From Myxococcales bacterium (GTDB lineage: Bacteria > Myxococcota_A > Polyangia > Haliangiales > Haliangiaceae): DNA of 64,000 nucleotides. Made by a program: the position numbers and the translations under genes. Shown here in pieces: positions 53,779 through 62,403 of the stretch. The notes beneath the pieces were generated by a model that saw nothing but the letters and a program-made list of their open reading frames with translations, did not search any database and was not told the DNA's origin. Within the stretch, counting starts at the first letter, position 1. The number at the start of each line of letters is the position of its first letter. The DNA lies in assembly GCA_016707895.1 (NCBI GenBank), contig JADJGV010000003.1, forward strand, positions 62,001 through 126,000. Direction: 5' to 3'.

Positions 53779-56700
53779 GGGTCTTCTCCTCCGCGGGCAG
53801 GTGGATGCGCGACAGCTGATCGTAGAACGCGTGGCGCTGACGCACGCCGGCGCGCGCCAGGTCGAGCAGCTCGGCGTAGCGCTCGGGCGAGCGCAGCTCG
53901 ACCATGCGGAACCGCGCCTCGTGCTGCATGTACGCCGCGACGTCGAGCTTGGGCGCGCCCGAGTCGAGCACCAGCGGCGCCTCGCCGCGGGCCACCCGCG
54001 CCGGATCGTAGCGGTACAGCGGCCACATGCCGCTGTCGACCGCGCGCTTCTGCTGGGTCGGCGACTTCACCAGGTCGTAGCCGTGGGCGATGCACGGGCT
54101 GTGGGCGATCACCAGCGACGGCCCGGGGTGGCGCTCCGCCTCGAGCAGCACGTCGACCGTCTGCGCGCTCTTCGACTGCAGCGCGATCGACGCCACGTAG
54201 ACGTGGCCGTAGCTCATCGCCAGCAGCCCCAGGTCCTTCTTGCGCGACGCCTTGCCGGCGGTCGCGAACTTGGCCGCCGCGCCCAGCGGCGTCGCCTTCG
54301 ACGCCTGGCCGCCGGTGTTCGAGTACACCTCGGTGTCGAGCACCAGCACGTTGACCTTGCGGTGCGACGCCAGCACGTGGTCGAGGCCGCCGTAGCCGAT
54401 GTCGTAGGCCCAGCCGTCGCCGCCGACGATCCACACGCTGCGCGGCACCAGCGCCGGCGCCACCGCCACCAGCGCCCGCGCCTCGGGCGACGCGTCGTCG
54501 GCCAGGTGCGCGATCAGCGCCGCCACCCGCTGCCGCTGCGCCGCATACCACGCCTCGCCGTCGCCGGGCACGCCCAGCGCGTCGACCAGCGCCGGCGGCA
54601 GCCGCCCGGCCACCGCCGCCAAGAGCGCCTTGGCCTGCGCCGCCCGCGCGTCGATGCCCAGCCGCATGCCCAGGCCGAACTCGGCGTTGTCCTCGAACAG
54701 CGAGTTGGCCCACGCCGGCCCGCGGCCGTGGACGTCGGTGGTGTACGGCGTCGTCGGCAGGTTGCCGCCGTAGATCGACGAGCAGCCGGTGGCGTTGGCG
54801 ATCACCAGGTGGTCGCCGAACAGCTGCGTCAGCAGCCGCACGTACGGCGTCTCGCCGCAGCCGGCGCACGCCCCCGAGAACTCGAACAGCGGCGGCCGCA
54901 GCACCGCCGAGCGCTTGTCCAGCTTCAGCCCATCGAGCGGCGCCGACGGGATCTGCTCGAAGAACGCGAACGCGTCGCGCTCGCGGGCGCGGTGCGGCGC
55001 CAGCGGCTCGTCGACCAGCGCCTTGCGCTGCGGCTTGAGCCGGTCCTTGGCCGGGCAGACCTCGACGCACAGCCCGCAGCCGGTGCAGTCCTCGGGCGCC
55101 ACCTGCACCGCGTAGCGCAGGTGATTCATGCCGCGCTCGAAGCTCACCGGCTCGGCGCGGAAGCCCTCGGGCGCGCCGGCCAGCGCCTCGGGCGCGAACA
55201 CCTTGGCCTGGATCGCCGCGTGCGGGCAGATCATCACGCAGAAGTTGCACTGGATGCACAGGTCGGGCTGCCAGATCGGGATCGACCGCGCGATCGCCCG
55301 CTTCTCGTACTTGCTGGTGCCGGTCGGCCACGTGCCGTCGGGCGGGAACGCGCTCACCGGCAGCTCGTCGCCGCGGCCCTCGAGCAACAGCCGCGTCACC
55401 CGCTGCACCAGCGCCGGCGCGCTCACCGGCACCGTCGGCAGCTTCACCCGGGTCGCGGTCACCGTCGCCGGCACCTCGACCTCGTGCAGCTCGGCCAGCG
55501 CCGCGTCGAGCGCCGCCAGGTTGCGCTTCACGACCTCGGGGCCGCGCCGGCCGTAGGTCTGCTCGAGCGAGCGCCGCACCGACGCCAGCGCCGCCTCCAT
55601 CGGCATCACGTCGGCCAGCTTGAAGAAGCACACCTGCATCACGGTGTTGATGCGGCCGCCCAGCCCGGCCCGCGTCGCCACGCCGTTGCCGTCGATCACG
55701 AACAGCCGGCAGCGCTGCTCGATCAGCCGCGCCTGCACGTCGCGCGGCAGGCCGTCCCACACCCGCTCGGGCGCGACCGCCGTGTTCAGCAGCACCGTCG
55801 CGCCCGGCATCGCCGCGCCCAGCACGTCGCGCCGCTCCAGCGCCTCGGGGTCGTGGATCGCCACGAACTGCGCCCGCCGCACCAGGTAGCTCGAGCGGAT
55901 CGGCCGCGGCCCGAAGCGCAGGTGCGAGATCGTCGTCGAGCCCGACTTGCGCGAGTCGTACTCGAAGTAGCCCTGCGCGAACCGCGAGGTCTCCTCGCCG
56001 ATGATCTTGATCGTCGCCTTGTTGGCCGAGACCGTGCCGTCGGCGCCCAGCCCGTAGAACAAGGCCCGGGTCACGTCGTCGGGCTCGAGGTCGAGCGCGC
56101 GATCGTACGGCAGCGAGCTGTGGCTGACGTCGTCGTTGATGCCCAGCGTGAACCGCCGCCGGGGCTGCGCCGCCGCCAGCTCGGCGAACACCGCCAGCAC
56201 CATCGCCGGCGTGAACTCCTTCGACGCCAGGCCGAAGCGCCCGCCGATCAGCCGCGGCAACGTCGCCCGCGCGCCGCTGCCCACCGCGTCGACCAGCGCG
56301 GTCGTGATCTCCTGCAACAGCGGGTCGCCGCTGGCGCCCGGCTCCTTGGTGCGATCCAGCACCGCCACCGAGGTCGCCGTCGCCGGCAACGCGGCCAGCA
56401 GGTGCGCCACCGACAGCGGCCGGAACAGCCGCACCTTCACCACGCCGACCTTCTCGCCGCGCGCCACCAGGTGCTCCACCGCCTCGTGCACGCACTCGCC
56501 GCCCGAGCCCATGATCACGATCACCCGCTCGGCCTCGGGGTGGCCGACGTAGTCGAACAGCCGGTAGCGCCGGCCGGTCAGCTCGGCGAACCGCGCCATC
56601 GTGCCGTCGAGCGCGCCCGGCAGCGCCGCGTAGAACGGCTCGCCGGCCTCGCGCGACTGGAAGAACACGTCGGGGTTCTGGGCGGTGCCGCGGATGACCG

Positions 56701-57343
56701 GCCGGTCGGGGTCCAGCGCCCGCGCGCGGTGCGCCGCGATCGCCGCCGGATCGATCAGCGCGCGCAGCGTGTCGTCGGCCAGCGGCGCCACCTTCGCCAC
56801 CTCGTGCGAGGTCCGGAACCCGTCGAAGAAGTGCAGGAACGGCAGCCGCGCGGTCAAGGTCGTCGCGTGGGCGATCGCCGCGAGGTCCTGCGCCTCCTGC
56901 ACCGAGCCCGAGCACAGCATCGCCATGCCGGTCGCGCGCGCCGCCATCACGTCCGAGTGATCGCCGAAGATCGACAGCGCGTGGGTGGCCAGCGCCCGCG
57001 CCGCGACGTGCAGGCAGAACGGCGTCAGCTCGCCGGCGATCTTGAACAGATCGGGCAGCATCAACAGCAGGCCCTGCGACGCCGTGAACGTCGTCGTCAG
57101 CGCCCCGGTCATCAGCGCGCCGTGGACCGCGCCCACCGCGCCGCCCTCCGACTGCATCTCGGTCACGTCCGGGACGTCACCCCACAGGTTGGGCTTGCCG
57201 TCGGCCGACCACGCGTCGGCGTGCTCGCCCATCGCCGAGGCCGGGGTGATCGGATAGATCGCGATCACCTCGGACAGGCGATAGGCCACGCTGGCCACGG
57301 CTTCGTTGGCGTCGAGGGTCTTCCACGCAGCTGGCTCCGCCAT
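53771..57343 (-). CDS. nifJ: Pyruvate:ferredoxin (flavodoxin) oxidoreductase
   Basis: An 1190-residue single-chain enzyme oxidising pyruvate to acetyl-CoA and CO2 with ferredoxin or flavodoxin. Domain I starts AAWKTLDANEAVASVAYRLS, followed by YPITPASAMGEHAD. The gamma and beta regions follow (SDVMAARATGMAMLCSGSVQ). Two 4Fe-4S sets are CIQCNFCVMICPHAA and CTGCGLCVEVCPAKD. The thiamine-diphosphate site is GACAGCGETPYVRLL with NATGCSSIYGGN, and DTEVYSNTGGQASKATP is present. Full length for NifJ/PFOR. It is oxygen-sensitive chemistry, so micro-oxic or anaerobic use is inferred. Confidence 0.97.
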   Translation of the reverse strand: MAEPAAWKTLDANEAVASVAYRLSEVIAIYPITPASAMGEHADAWSADGKPNLWGDVPDVTEMQSEGGAVGAVHGALMTGALTTTFTASQGLLLMLPDLFKIAGELTPFCLHVAARALATHALSIFGDHSDVMAARATGMAMLCSGSVQEAQDLAAIAHATTLTARLPFLHFFDGFRTSHEVAKVAPLADDTLRALIDPAAIAAHRARALDPDRPVIRGTAQNPDVFFQSREAGEPFYAALPGALDGTMARFAELTGRRYRLFDYVGHPEAERVIVIMGSGGECVHEAVEHLVARGEKVGVVKVRLFRPLSVAHLLAALPATATSVAVLDRTKEPGASGDPLLQEITTALVDAVGSGARATLPRLIGGRFGLASKEFTPAMVLAVFAELAAAQPRRRFTLGINDDVSHSSLPYDRALDLEPDDVTRALFYGLGADGTVSANKATIKIIGEETSRFAQGYFEYDSRKSGSTTISHLRFGPRPIRSSYLVRRAQFVAIHDPEALERRDVLGAAMPGATVLLNTAVAPERVWDGLPRDVQARLIEQRCRLFVIDGNGVATRAGLGGRINTVMQVCFFKLADVMPMEAALASVRRSLEQTYGRRGPEVVKRNLAALDAALAELHEVEVPATVTATRVKLPTVPVSAPALVQRVTRLLLEGRGDELPVSAFPPDGTWPTGTSKYEKRAIARSIPIWQPDLCIQCNFCVMICPHAAIQAKVFAPEALAGAPEGFRAEPVSFERGMNHLRYAVQVAPEDCTGCGLCVEVCPAKDRLKPQRKALVDEPLAPHRARERDAFAFFEQIPSAPLDGLKLDKRSAVLRPPLFEFSGACAGCGETPYVRLLTQLFGDHLVIANATGCSSIYGGNLPTTPYTTDVHGRGPAWANSLFEDNAEFGLGMRLGIDARAAQAKALLAAVAGRLPPALVDALGVPGDGEAWYAAQRQRVAALIAHLADDASPEARALVAVAPALVPRSVWIVGGDGWAYDIGYGGLDHVLASHRKVNVLVLDTEVYSNTGGQASKATPLGAAAKFATAGKASRKKDLGLLAMSYGHVYVASIALQSKSAQTVDVLLEAERHPGPSLVIAHSPCIAHGYDLVKSPTQQKRAVDSGMWPLYRYDPARVARGEAPLVLDSGAPKLDVAAYMQHEARFRMVELRSPERYAELLDLARAGVRQRHAFYDQLSRIHLPAEEKTHG

Positions 57344-57450
57344 CGCCCCGCGTGCTGCGAGGGGCGTGCCAGACGCAGGGCCGCCCAGCCGCCCTCAGCG
57401 ACGCAAGGCGTGCCGAAAACCCAGGATCCGGCGCCAGAATTGCGCGCCCG

Positions 57451-58392
57451 CTACGGCGCGCAGACGCCGTACTCGGTGCCGCCGATCGTCAGCGCCGGGC
57501 TGAAGCCGATGCAGGTGGTGCCCGGCACCGTCGCGCACTCGTTGCCCGCCGGCCGGGTGCACACCTTCCGGCAGCGCGACAGTGCGCTGACCGTCGTGCA
57601 CAGCGTGTTCGACGAGCAGGTCGAGTCGTCCACGCAGGCCGCGCCGATGCCGCCGGCGCCGGGAGTCGTGCACTGGAGGATGTCGAGGTCGGCGCCGCCG
57701 CGGGTGGTCGTGAAGAACCCGCACTTCTCGCCGGTCGGGCACGCTCCACCGGCCGAGTTGGTCGGGCTGCAGTTCGACGAGCACGTGATCGCGCCGGGGA
57801 TCGCCGCGCCCATGCCGTCGGTGATCTGGATCGCGCACAGCCCGCGCGGCTGCGGGCAGGCGGCGTCGTTGGCGCAGTACTTCAGGCAGCTGCCCCCGGC
57901 GCAGACGTAGCCCGCCGCGCACTCGGAGAACGTCGTGCACGTGCTGGTCTCGGTGCCCGGCACGTTCACCGCGCGGCACGCCGTGCCCATCAGGTCGGTG
58001 AAGTCGATGTCGCAGGTCAACGGCGACGTGCAGCCGCACTGCGGCGCCAGCGAGCACGGCTGCGTCGAGCAGCCGTTGGCGTCGATCGGCACCGCCGCGT
58101 CGACGGGCACCGCCGCGTCGATCGGCACCGCGCCGTCGATGACCGCGCCGTCGATGACCGCGCCGTCGACGCTGCTGGCGTCGACGCTGACCAGCGCGTC
58201 GGGGCCCGCGCCGTCGACGTCGGCGCCGTCGACCAGCGCGCCGTCGGGGTCGGTCCCGGAGGTGTCGACCGTCGCGCCGTCGCCACCGGTCGCCCCGTCG
58301 TCGGCGGCGTCGGCCCCGCCGCTGGGCCGCGACGTCGCGCAGCCGGACAGGATGCCGCAGGCCAAGGTCAGGGCGAGCACGCGGTAGCGCAT
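57451..58392 (-). CDS. Cys-rich predicted lipoprotein with long Asp/Ala repeat linker
   Basis: A 313-residue lipoprotein. Signal MRYRVLALTLACGILSGCAT ends in lipobox Cys18. A linker of about 60 residues is built from VDGAVIDGAVIDGAVPIDAA-type repeats. The rest carries many Cys (CSLAPQCGCTSPLTCDIDF, GYVCAGGSCLKYC, TCSSNCSPTN, CSSNTLCTTV), resembling disulfide-stabilised repeats in myxobacterial surface proteins. GGAGG precedes the ATG. Envelope location; function unknown. Confidence 0.75.
   Translation of the reverse strand: MRYRVLALTLACGILSGCATSRPSGGADAADDGATGGDGATVDTSGTDPDGALVDGADVDGAGPDALVSVDASSVDGAVIDGAVIDGAVPIDAAVPVDAAVPIDANGCSTQPCSLAPQCGCTSPLTCDIDFTDLMGTACRAVNVPGTETSTCTTFSECAAGYVCAGGSCLKYCANDAACPQPRGLCAIQITDGMGAAIPGAITCSSNCSPTNSAGGACPTGEKCGFFTTTRGGADLDILQCTTPGAGGIGAACVDDSTCSSNTLCTTVSALSRCRKVCTRPAGNECATVPGTTCIGFSPALTIGGTEYGVCAP
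58078..58200 (-). repeat. Tandem repeat encoding the (V/I)DGA linker
   Basis: GCCGTCGATGACC/GCCGCGTCGA-type units of about 15-18 bases in a run inside the Cys-rich lipoprotein gene. Together they encode the alternating Asp-Ala/Gly linker. Confidence 0.6.
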
Positions 58393-58451
58393 CGCCGCGA
58401 TCCTCCGGCGCGGGCCGGGGCCGACGCAAGCAGATTCGCTCCGAACCCTGC

Positions 58452-58457
58452 TACCTT
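58452..58457 (+). promoter_or_regulatory. candidate -10 hexamer TACCTT, leaderless start
   Basis: TACCTT ends 8 bases before the ATG at 58466. Confidence 0.35.
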
Positions 58458-58465
58458 CGGGCGGC

Positions 58466-59380
58466 ATGAGCCTGGCGGCGGCTGATCGACTCACGGAGGA
58501 AGGCAACGGCTACTTCCAGCAGGGCGACTTCGTCACCGCCGCCGAGCGCTACCAGCACGCGACCACGCTGTTCCCGTCGCACCACCTCGCGTGGAAGGGC
58601 CTTGGCCACGCGCTCCTGTGTCTGGCCCGCCCCACCGACGCCGCGCGCGCCTTCGATCGCGCGATCGGCCTCAAGGCCGACAGCGCCACCGCGCTGTGGG
58701 GCGGCGCGCTGGCTCACGCCGACCTCGGCCACAAGCCGATCGCGCAGAACTACCTGCGCCGCTGCCTGGTGCTGCAGCCCACGTGGACCGAGCTCGCGCG
58801 CTCGGTGCCCGCGCTGGCGCAGTTCCTCCAGGTCTCGACCTACGCCGCCGAGCTCCTGCGCGTCGCGCTCGGCGTGCCCAGCGTCCGCACGTTCCGCCAC
58901 GCCGCCGAGCCGGCGCGCACCATCGACGTCGCGCGCTACGCCGACGCGCCCGAGCCCGGCCTCGTCACCTACGGCTCGCTCGGCCTGGCCAACGTCGAGT
59001 GGCCCGACGGCCGGCCGCGCATCGAGGTGCTGCTCGCGTGCCGCACCGACTCCGCCGGCATGCCGCAGCTGGTGGCCAACACCGCCTTCCACCTGATCGA
59101 TCACCAGTTCTACCCGACGCCCGGCAGCGTGCTGCGCGATCAGGTCGGCGTGCTGCGCCTCGGCGAGCTGTCGGCCCGCTTCCCGCACCTGTTCTTCACC
59201 GTGCCGCGCCGCTGGGGCCTGCGGCTGCCGCTCGACGAGGGCCCGCCCGCCGTGACCATCACCTCCGCCGTGCCCATCAGCGAGGCCGAGTACCGCTACT
59301 GGAAGGACGGCGGCGACGACCTCGGCACCCGCCTCGCCGTCGTCGACGGCGCCGACTTCACGCGCGAAGACGTCGTCTGA
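58466..59380 (+). CDS. TPR protein fused to a SUFU (suppressor of fused-like) domain
   Basis: A 304-residue protein. TPR helices occupy about residues 1-110 (EEGNGYFQQGDFVTAAERYQ, GHALLCLARPTDAARAFDRA, GGALAHADLGHKPIAQNYLR). The rest is a SUFU-type domain: YGSLGLANVEWPDGRPRIEV, LLACRTDSAGM, AFHLIDHQFYPTPGSVLRD and VPISEAEYRYWKDGGDDLGT, close to the bacterial SUFU PISExEY hallmark. Bacterial SUFU proteins are often immunity proteins in toxin systems. Fusion to TPRs is less usual; no toxin gene is nearby. Confidence 0.8.
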   Translation: MSLAAADRLTEEGNGYFQQGDFVTAAERYQHATTLFPSHHLAWKGLGHALLCLARPTDAARAFDRAIGLKADSATALWGGALAHADLGHKPIAQNYLRRCLVLQPTWTELARSVPALAQFLQVSTYAAELLRVALGVPSVRTFRHAAEPARTIDVARYADAPEPGLVTYGSLGLANVEWPDGRPRIEVLLACRTDSAGMPQLVANTAFHLIDHQFYPTPGSVLRDQVGVLRLGELSARFPHLFFTVPRRWGLRLPLDEGPPAVTITSAVPISEAEYRYWKDGGDDLGTRLAVVDGADFTREDVV

Positions 59381-59490
59381 GGGACAGGCTCCTAGGTTCC
59401 AACACCCCGTGATCGAACATGAATTCGACCACACCGCGCAACAACCCGTCGGGGCGGCGGGGTTCGGCGCCTCACGAACGAACTGCGCGG

Positions 59491-60378
59491 CTACTCGACG
59501 CGGGCGATCGGCGCGTTGATCACCGCGGCCGGCGTGGCGATCGGCGCCGCCGCCATCGCGCTGGCCAGGTCGGTGACGCTGGCGAACGCCGCGGCGTCGT
59601 ACGCGCGCACCGTCCACAGCGGCGTGTACGCCGGATCGCCGGGCAGCGCCGCCACGACGTTGTGGGTCGCGCCGCCGGCGTCGGTCACGAAGGCCGCGCC
59701 CGGCTGGTTGCCGGTGTACGCCACGTACGTCGTCGACGTCGCCACCGCGCCCGCCACCGGCGCCAGGCTCGGACGCTCGCCGAAGTGGAAGTACTGGATG
59801 ACGCGACCGCCGTACCAGCCCTGCGTCAGCTCCGGGTAATCGCCCGCCGTGCGGATCCGCGCCGTCGAGCCCTCGGGCACCACCGGGCAGTTCACCAGCG
59901 CGTCCATCGGCGTCTGGGTCAGCCCCAGCTCGACGATCTCCGCGACGCTGGTGATCTCGTTCGCGACGTAGCCCGCCGGCACGTCCACCCGCACCGGCTG
60001 CCACAGATCGTTGTAGCCCGGGTCGCCCGGGATCACCGACACGACGTTCTTCTGGCCCATCACCGGCGCGTTCTCGCCCGGGCGGAAGAAGACGTAGATC
60101 GGCGCCGGCGCCGTCGGCTGCACGTCGAACAGGTACTGCGTCACCCGCTCGCCCGCCGGCCCCAGCCCCACCACCTTGAACCGCGCGTCGTAGTCGATCG
60201 CCACGTTCGCCGCCGGCAGCGTCGGGTCGACGTCGCGCTGGTACCACGTCCCCGCCGCCGCGCTGAACCGATCGATCGGCGCCCGCTCGGCGGTCTTCGG
60301 GTCCTTGCCCACGGGATCGTCGGTGCACGCGAGCGCGCCGGAAGCCAACAGGACGCTCGCGATCACGACAGGCCGCAT
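59491..60378 (-). CDS. Predicted lipoprotein with internal duplication
   Basis: A 295-residue lipoprotein; signal MRPVVIASVLLASGALAC (Cys18). Two halves repeat: VVSVIPGDPGYNDLWQPVRV near residue 115 and VVAALPGDPAYTPLWTVRAY near 250, each preceded by a strand ending YVFFRPG / YVAYTGN. This is clear evidence of a duplicated domain. Function unknown. ATG 60378 with TACGCT (60384-60389) 5 bases upstream on the minus strand. Confidence 0.72.
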   Translation of the reverse strand: MRPVVIASVLLASGALACTDDPVGKDPKTAERAPIDRFSAAAGTWYQRDVDPTLPAANVAIDYDARFKVVGLGPAGERVTQYLFDVQPTAPAPIYVFFRPGENAPVMGQKNVVSVIPGDPGYNDLWQPVRVDVPAGYVANEITSVAEIVELGLTQTPMDALVNCPVVPEGSTARIRTAGDYPELTQGWYGGRVIQYFHFGERPSLAPVAGAVATSTTYVAYTGNQPGAAFVTDAGGATHNVVAALPGDPAYTPLWTVRAYDAAAFASVTDLASAMAAAPIATPAAVINAPIARVE

Positions 60379-60383
60379 GCCCT

Positions 60384-60389
60384 AGCGTA
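60384..60389 (-). promoter_or_regulatory. candidate -10 hexamer TACGCT, leaderless start
   Basis: TACGCT ends 5 bases before the ATG at 60378. Confidence 0.35.
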
Positions 60390-60461
60390 CGTCGGCCGGT
60401 GGCCGCGGTTACAGCCCCACGCGCACCGACGGGCGGCACGGATCGTGCCTCAGCACAGGGC

Positions 60462-60671
60462 ATGACCGACGACGACGACCACAAGCAGCCCGTGCGCAGG
60501 CGACCCCCGCGTGCCCAACCGGCCGACGACGACGGCAAGGGCGCCCGCGAGCCGCCGACGGTGTTGACGATGTGGCGGGCCGGGGTCGCCGCCGTGCACG
60601 CCGCGGCGAGCCGCCAGCGCGCCGTCGACGCTCCGCCGGCCGGTCCGGCACGTCGCGGTCCCAGCAATTGA
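60462..60671 (+). CDS. Small basic/acidic hypothetical protein
   Basis: A 69-residue protein starting MTDDDDHKQPVRRRPPRAQP, then PPTVLTMWRAGVAAVHAAAS. The charged N-terminus and a possible amphipathic helix are all that can be seen. It could be chance coding in a GC-rich region, though it is followed closely by a real lipoprotein gene on the same strand. No family recognised. Confidence 0.4.
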   Translation: MTDDDDHKQPVRRRPPRAQPADDDGKGAREPPTVLTMWRAGVAAVHAAASRQRAVDAPPAGPARRGPSN

Positions 60672-60723
60672 CGCGTGCGCGCCCGCCACACCGGGCGGCG
60701 ACGCGCGCGCCCCAGGAGTTCGT

Positions 60724-61083
60724 ATGCGCTCGATCCAGACCCTGACGGCGTTCCTCCTCACCGCGTCCCTCGCCGCGTGCACGGTCGTCACCGACGACCG
60801 CGACGCGACGCTGACGATCGCGAACCAGTCCAGCTACTACCTCGACGCGCTGCACCTGGCCGAGGTGCACAGCGCGTCGTGGGGCCCCGACCTGCTCCTC
60901 GCCCCGCTGGCGCCCGGCAGCCAGGTCACGGTGCTCGACATCCCGTGCGACACCTACGACGTGCTCGTCGTCGACGAGACCGGCGTCGAGTGCCAGCTCG
61001 CGTCGATCGACCTGTGCTTCGACGACCAGCGCTGGGTGGTCGACGATCGCACGCTCGACTTCTGCGCCTTCAACAAGCGGTGA
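60724..61083 (+). CDS. Small predicted lipoprotein
   Basis: A 119-residue lipoprotein. Signal MRSIQTLTAFLLTASLAAC (Cys19), then TVVTDDRDATLTIANQSSYY, a strand-rich domain (LDIPCDTYDVLVVDETGVEC) with three further Cys that may pair. AGGAG precedes the ATG. Function unknown; convergent with the coiled-coil lipoprotein gene. Confidence 0.75.
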   Translation: MRSIQTLTAFLLTASLAACTVVTDDRDATLTIANQSSYYLDALHLAEVHSASWGPDLLLAPLAPGSQVTVLDIPCDTYDVLVVDETGVECQLASIDLCFDDQRWVVDDRTLDFCAFNKR

Positions 61084-61121
61084 GCGCGAGCGCCCGCGGC
61101 GGCGCGGTGTGCACCGACGTG

Positions 61122-61586
61122 TCACGGCGTGGCATCGGCGGTGCCCATGCCGCTGCCGGTGCCCGCGCCCGTCGCGCCGCGGTTCAGCTCGACGTCCAGG
61201 TCGCGGAAGATGCGATCGGAGGTGACCTGGGCCTCGGGGACGAACGGCCGCGTGGTGTCGGCGGCCTGGGCCACCAGCGCCGCGGCCTCGGCGCGCAGCT
61301 GCTGCAACCGCTGTTGATCGACCGCCGCGTTGGCGCGGTTCGCGTCGATGCGTCGATCGATCTCGGCGAGGCGCTCGTTGACCGCCTTGACGAAGTCCGC
61401 GCGCGCCTGCTGCAGGTCGGTCTTCGCCTCGCGCAGGTCGCGCTGCTGCGCGACGACCTTGTCCTCGCCTTCGGTGACCTTCTCGCGGGCCGACACGACC
61501 GCCTCGCCGGTGTCGCTCTTGCACCCCGACGCGATCAGCGCAGTGGTGAGCACGAACCCGGTGGTGATGAACTTGATGCTTCGCAT
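61122..61586 (-). CDS. Coiled-coil predicted lipoprotein
   Basis: A 154-residue lipoprotein. Signal MRSIKFITTGFVLTTALIAS with lipobox ASGC (Cys22). The mature protein is almost wholly helical (EDKVVAQQRDLREAKTDLQQ, DRRIDANRANAAVDQQRLQQ), a coiled coil like Lpp or OsmB-type spacers. It ends in a Gly/Thr tail. ATG 61586 gives the best signal peptide. Likely tethers to the outer membrane. Confidence 0.75.
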   Translation of the reverse strand: MRSIKFITTGFVLTTALIASGCKSDTGEAVVSAREKVTEGEDKVVAQQRDLREAKTDLQQARADFVKAVNERLAEIDRRIDANRANAAVDQQRLQQLRAEAAALVAQAADTTRPFVPEAQVTSDRIFRDLDVELNRGATGAGTGSGMGTADATP

Positions 61587-61781
61587 GCTGACGGGACAAA
61601 GCACCCCCTGTGCCAGCCCGCACCTCGGGGCGAGCGGCCCCGCGACGCGCTCCCAGTCCCCGCCCGCGCGCGCGCCCTCGACGGAGATCGTCGTGATCCG
61701 CGCACCGTGCGCGTGCGCACGGCACGGCCAACGCGCTCACCGCTGATCGACGTGCGCGGCGGCGGCCGACGAGCGGCGAGG

Positions 61782-62183
61782 CTACCGACGTGGATCGCGG
61801 CTACCGCGCTCGGAGGCATCGTCGCCCCGCGTGGGGCTGCGGGTTCCGGACGCGTCATCGTCGCCGCGCGGCCGGTCCATCGCCGGCTGCGCGTACCGGC
61901 CGGTGTCCTGGTCCGACGCCGGGAGGTCCACGCTGTCGTCGAGCTCGCCGTCGCGCTCGTCGTCACCGTCGTCGCCCTTGCCGGCGTCGGGGCCGTCGGC
62001 GCCCCGACCGGTGCGGACCTGGCCGGGCGGGATCATGTCGGGCCCGGTCTCGCCGGGGCCCTGCGGCCGCTCGACCACGCGGCCGCGGCGCGGGTCCGCG
62101 TCGCCCTTCTCCTTCTCGGGCGTCGTGGTGTCGATGTTGGGGTTGCGCATCGGGGGCTTGGCCTTGTCTGGTGGAGTCGTCAT
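61782..62183 (-). CDS. Low-complexity hypothetical protein
   Basis: A 133-residue, highly charged protein: MTTPPDKAKPPMRNPNIDTT, then Pro/Gly/Arg and Asp-rich segments (GKGDDGDDERDGELDDSVDL), ending in Arg-rich RGSRDPRR. It is probably intrinsically disordered, with no domain. Reading frame and composition are only moderately convincing. Nothing else is seen in 61587-61781 or 62184-62403. Confidence 0.4.
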   Translation of the reverse strand: MTTPPDKAKPPMRNPNIDTTTPEKEKGDADPRRGRVVERPQGPGETGPDMIPPGQVRTGRGADGPDAGKGDDGDDERDGELDDSVDLPASDQDTGRYAQPAMDRPRGDDDASGTRSPTRGDDASERGSRDPRR

Positions 62184-62403
62184 CGCCAGACCAAGAGCAA
62201 CCTCGATGCCACCCGCGCTCCGGCGCCAGGCCATCGTCATCGCGCGCACGTCACGTCCCTGCCGCGCTCCACCACCGCTGCCGCCCTCCCCAGCGCCTCG
62301 CCGCGAGTGCGCTCGCGCTCGTCGCGTCGCCACCGCGCGCGCACCGCGTCGCGGGCGTCGCGGGCACCGGTGACAGTCACGCGCAGCATCCGCCCACGGC
62401 CGA

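Noticed and set aside
57344..57450. GCCCC...GGGGC hairpin as terminator after the Cys-rich lipoprotein
   Set aside because: Arms are only five bases with a 10-base loop and no U-tract, and it is on the upstream side of nifJ rather than at a gene end.
53444..57910. Very long open frame on the plus strand opposite nifJ
   Set aside because: The frame is open only because of the third-position GC bias of nifJ on the other strand. Its translation is Arg/His-rich with no domain, whereas nifJ has all its motifs.
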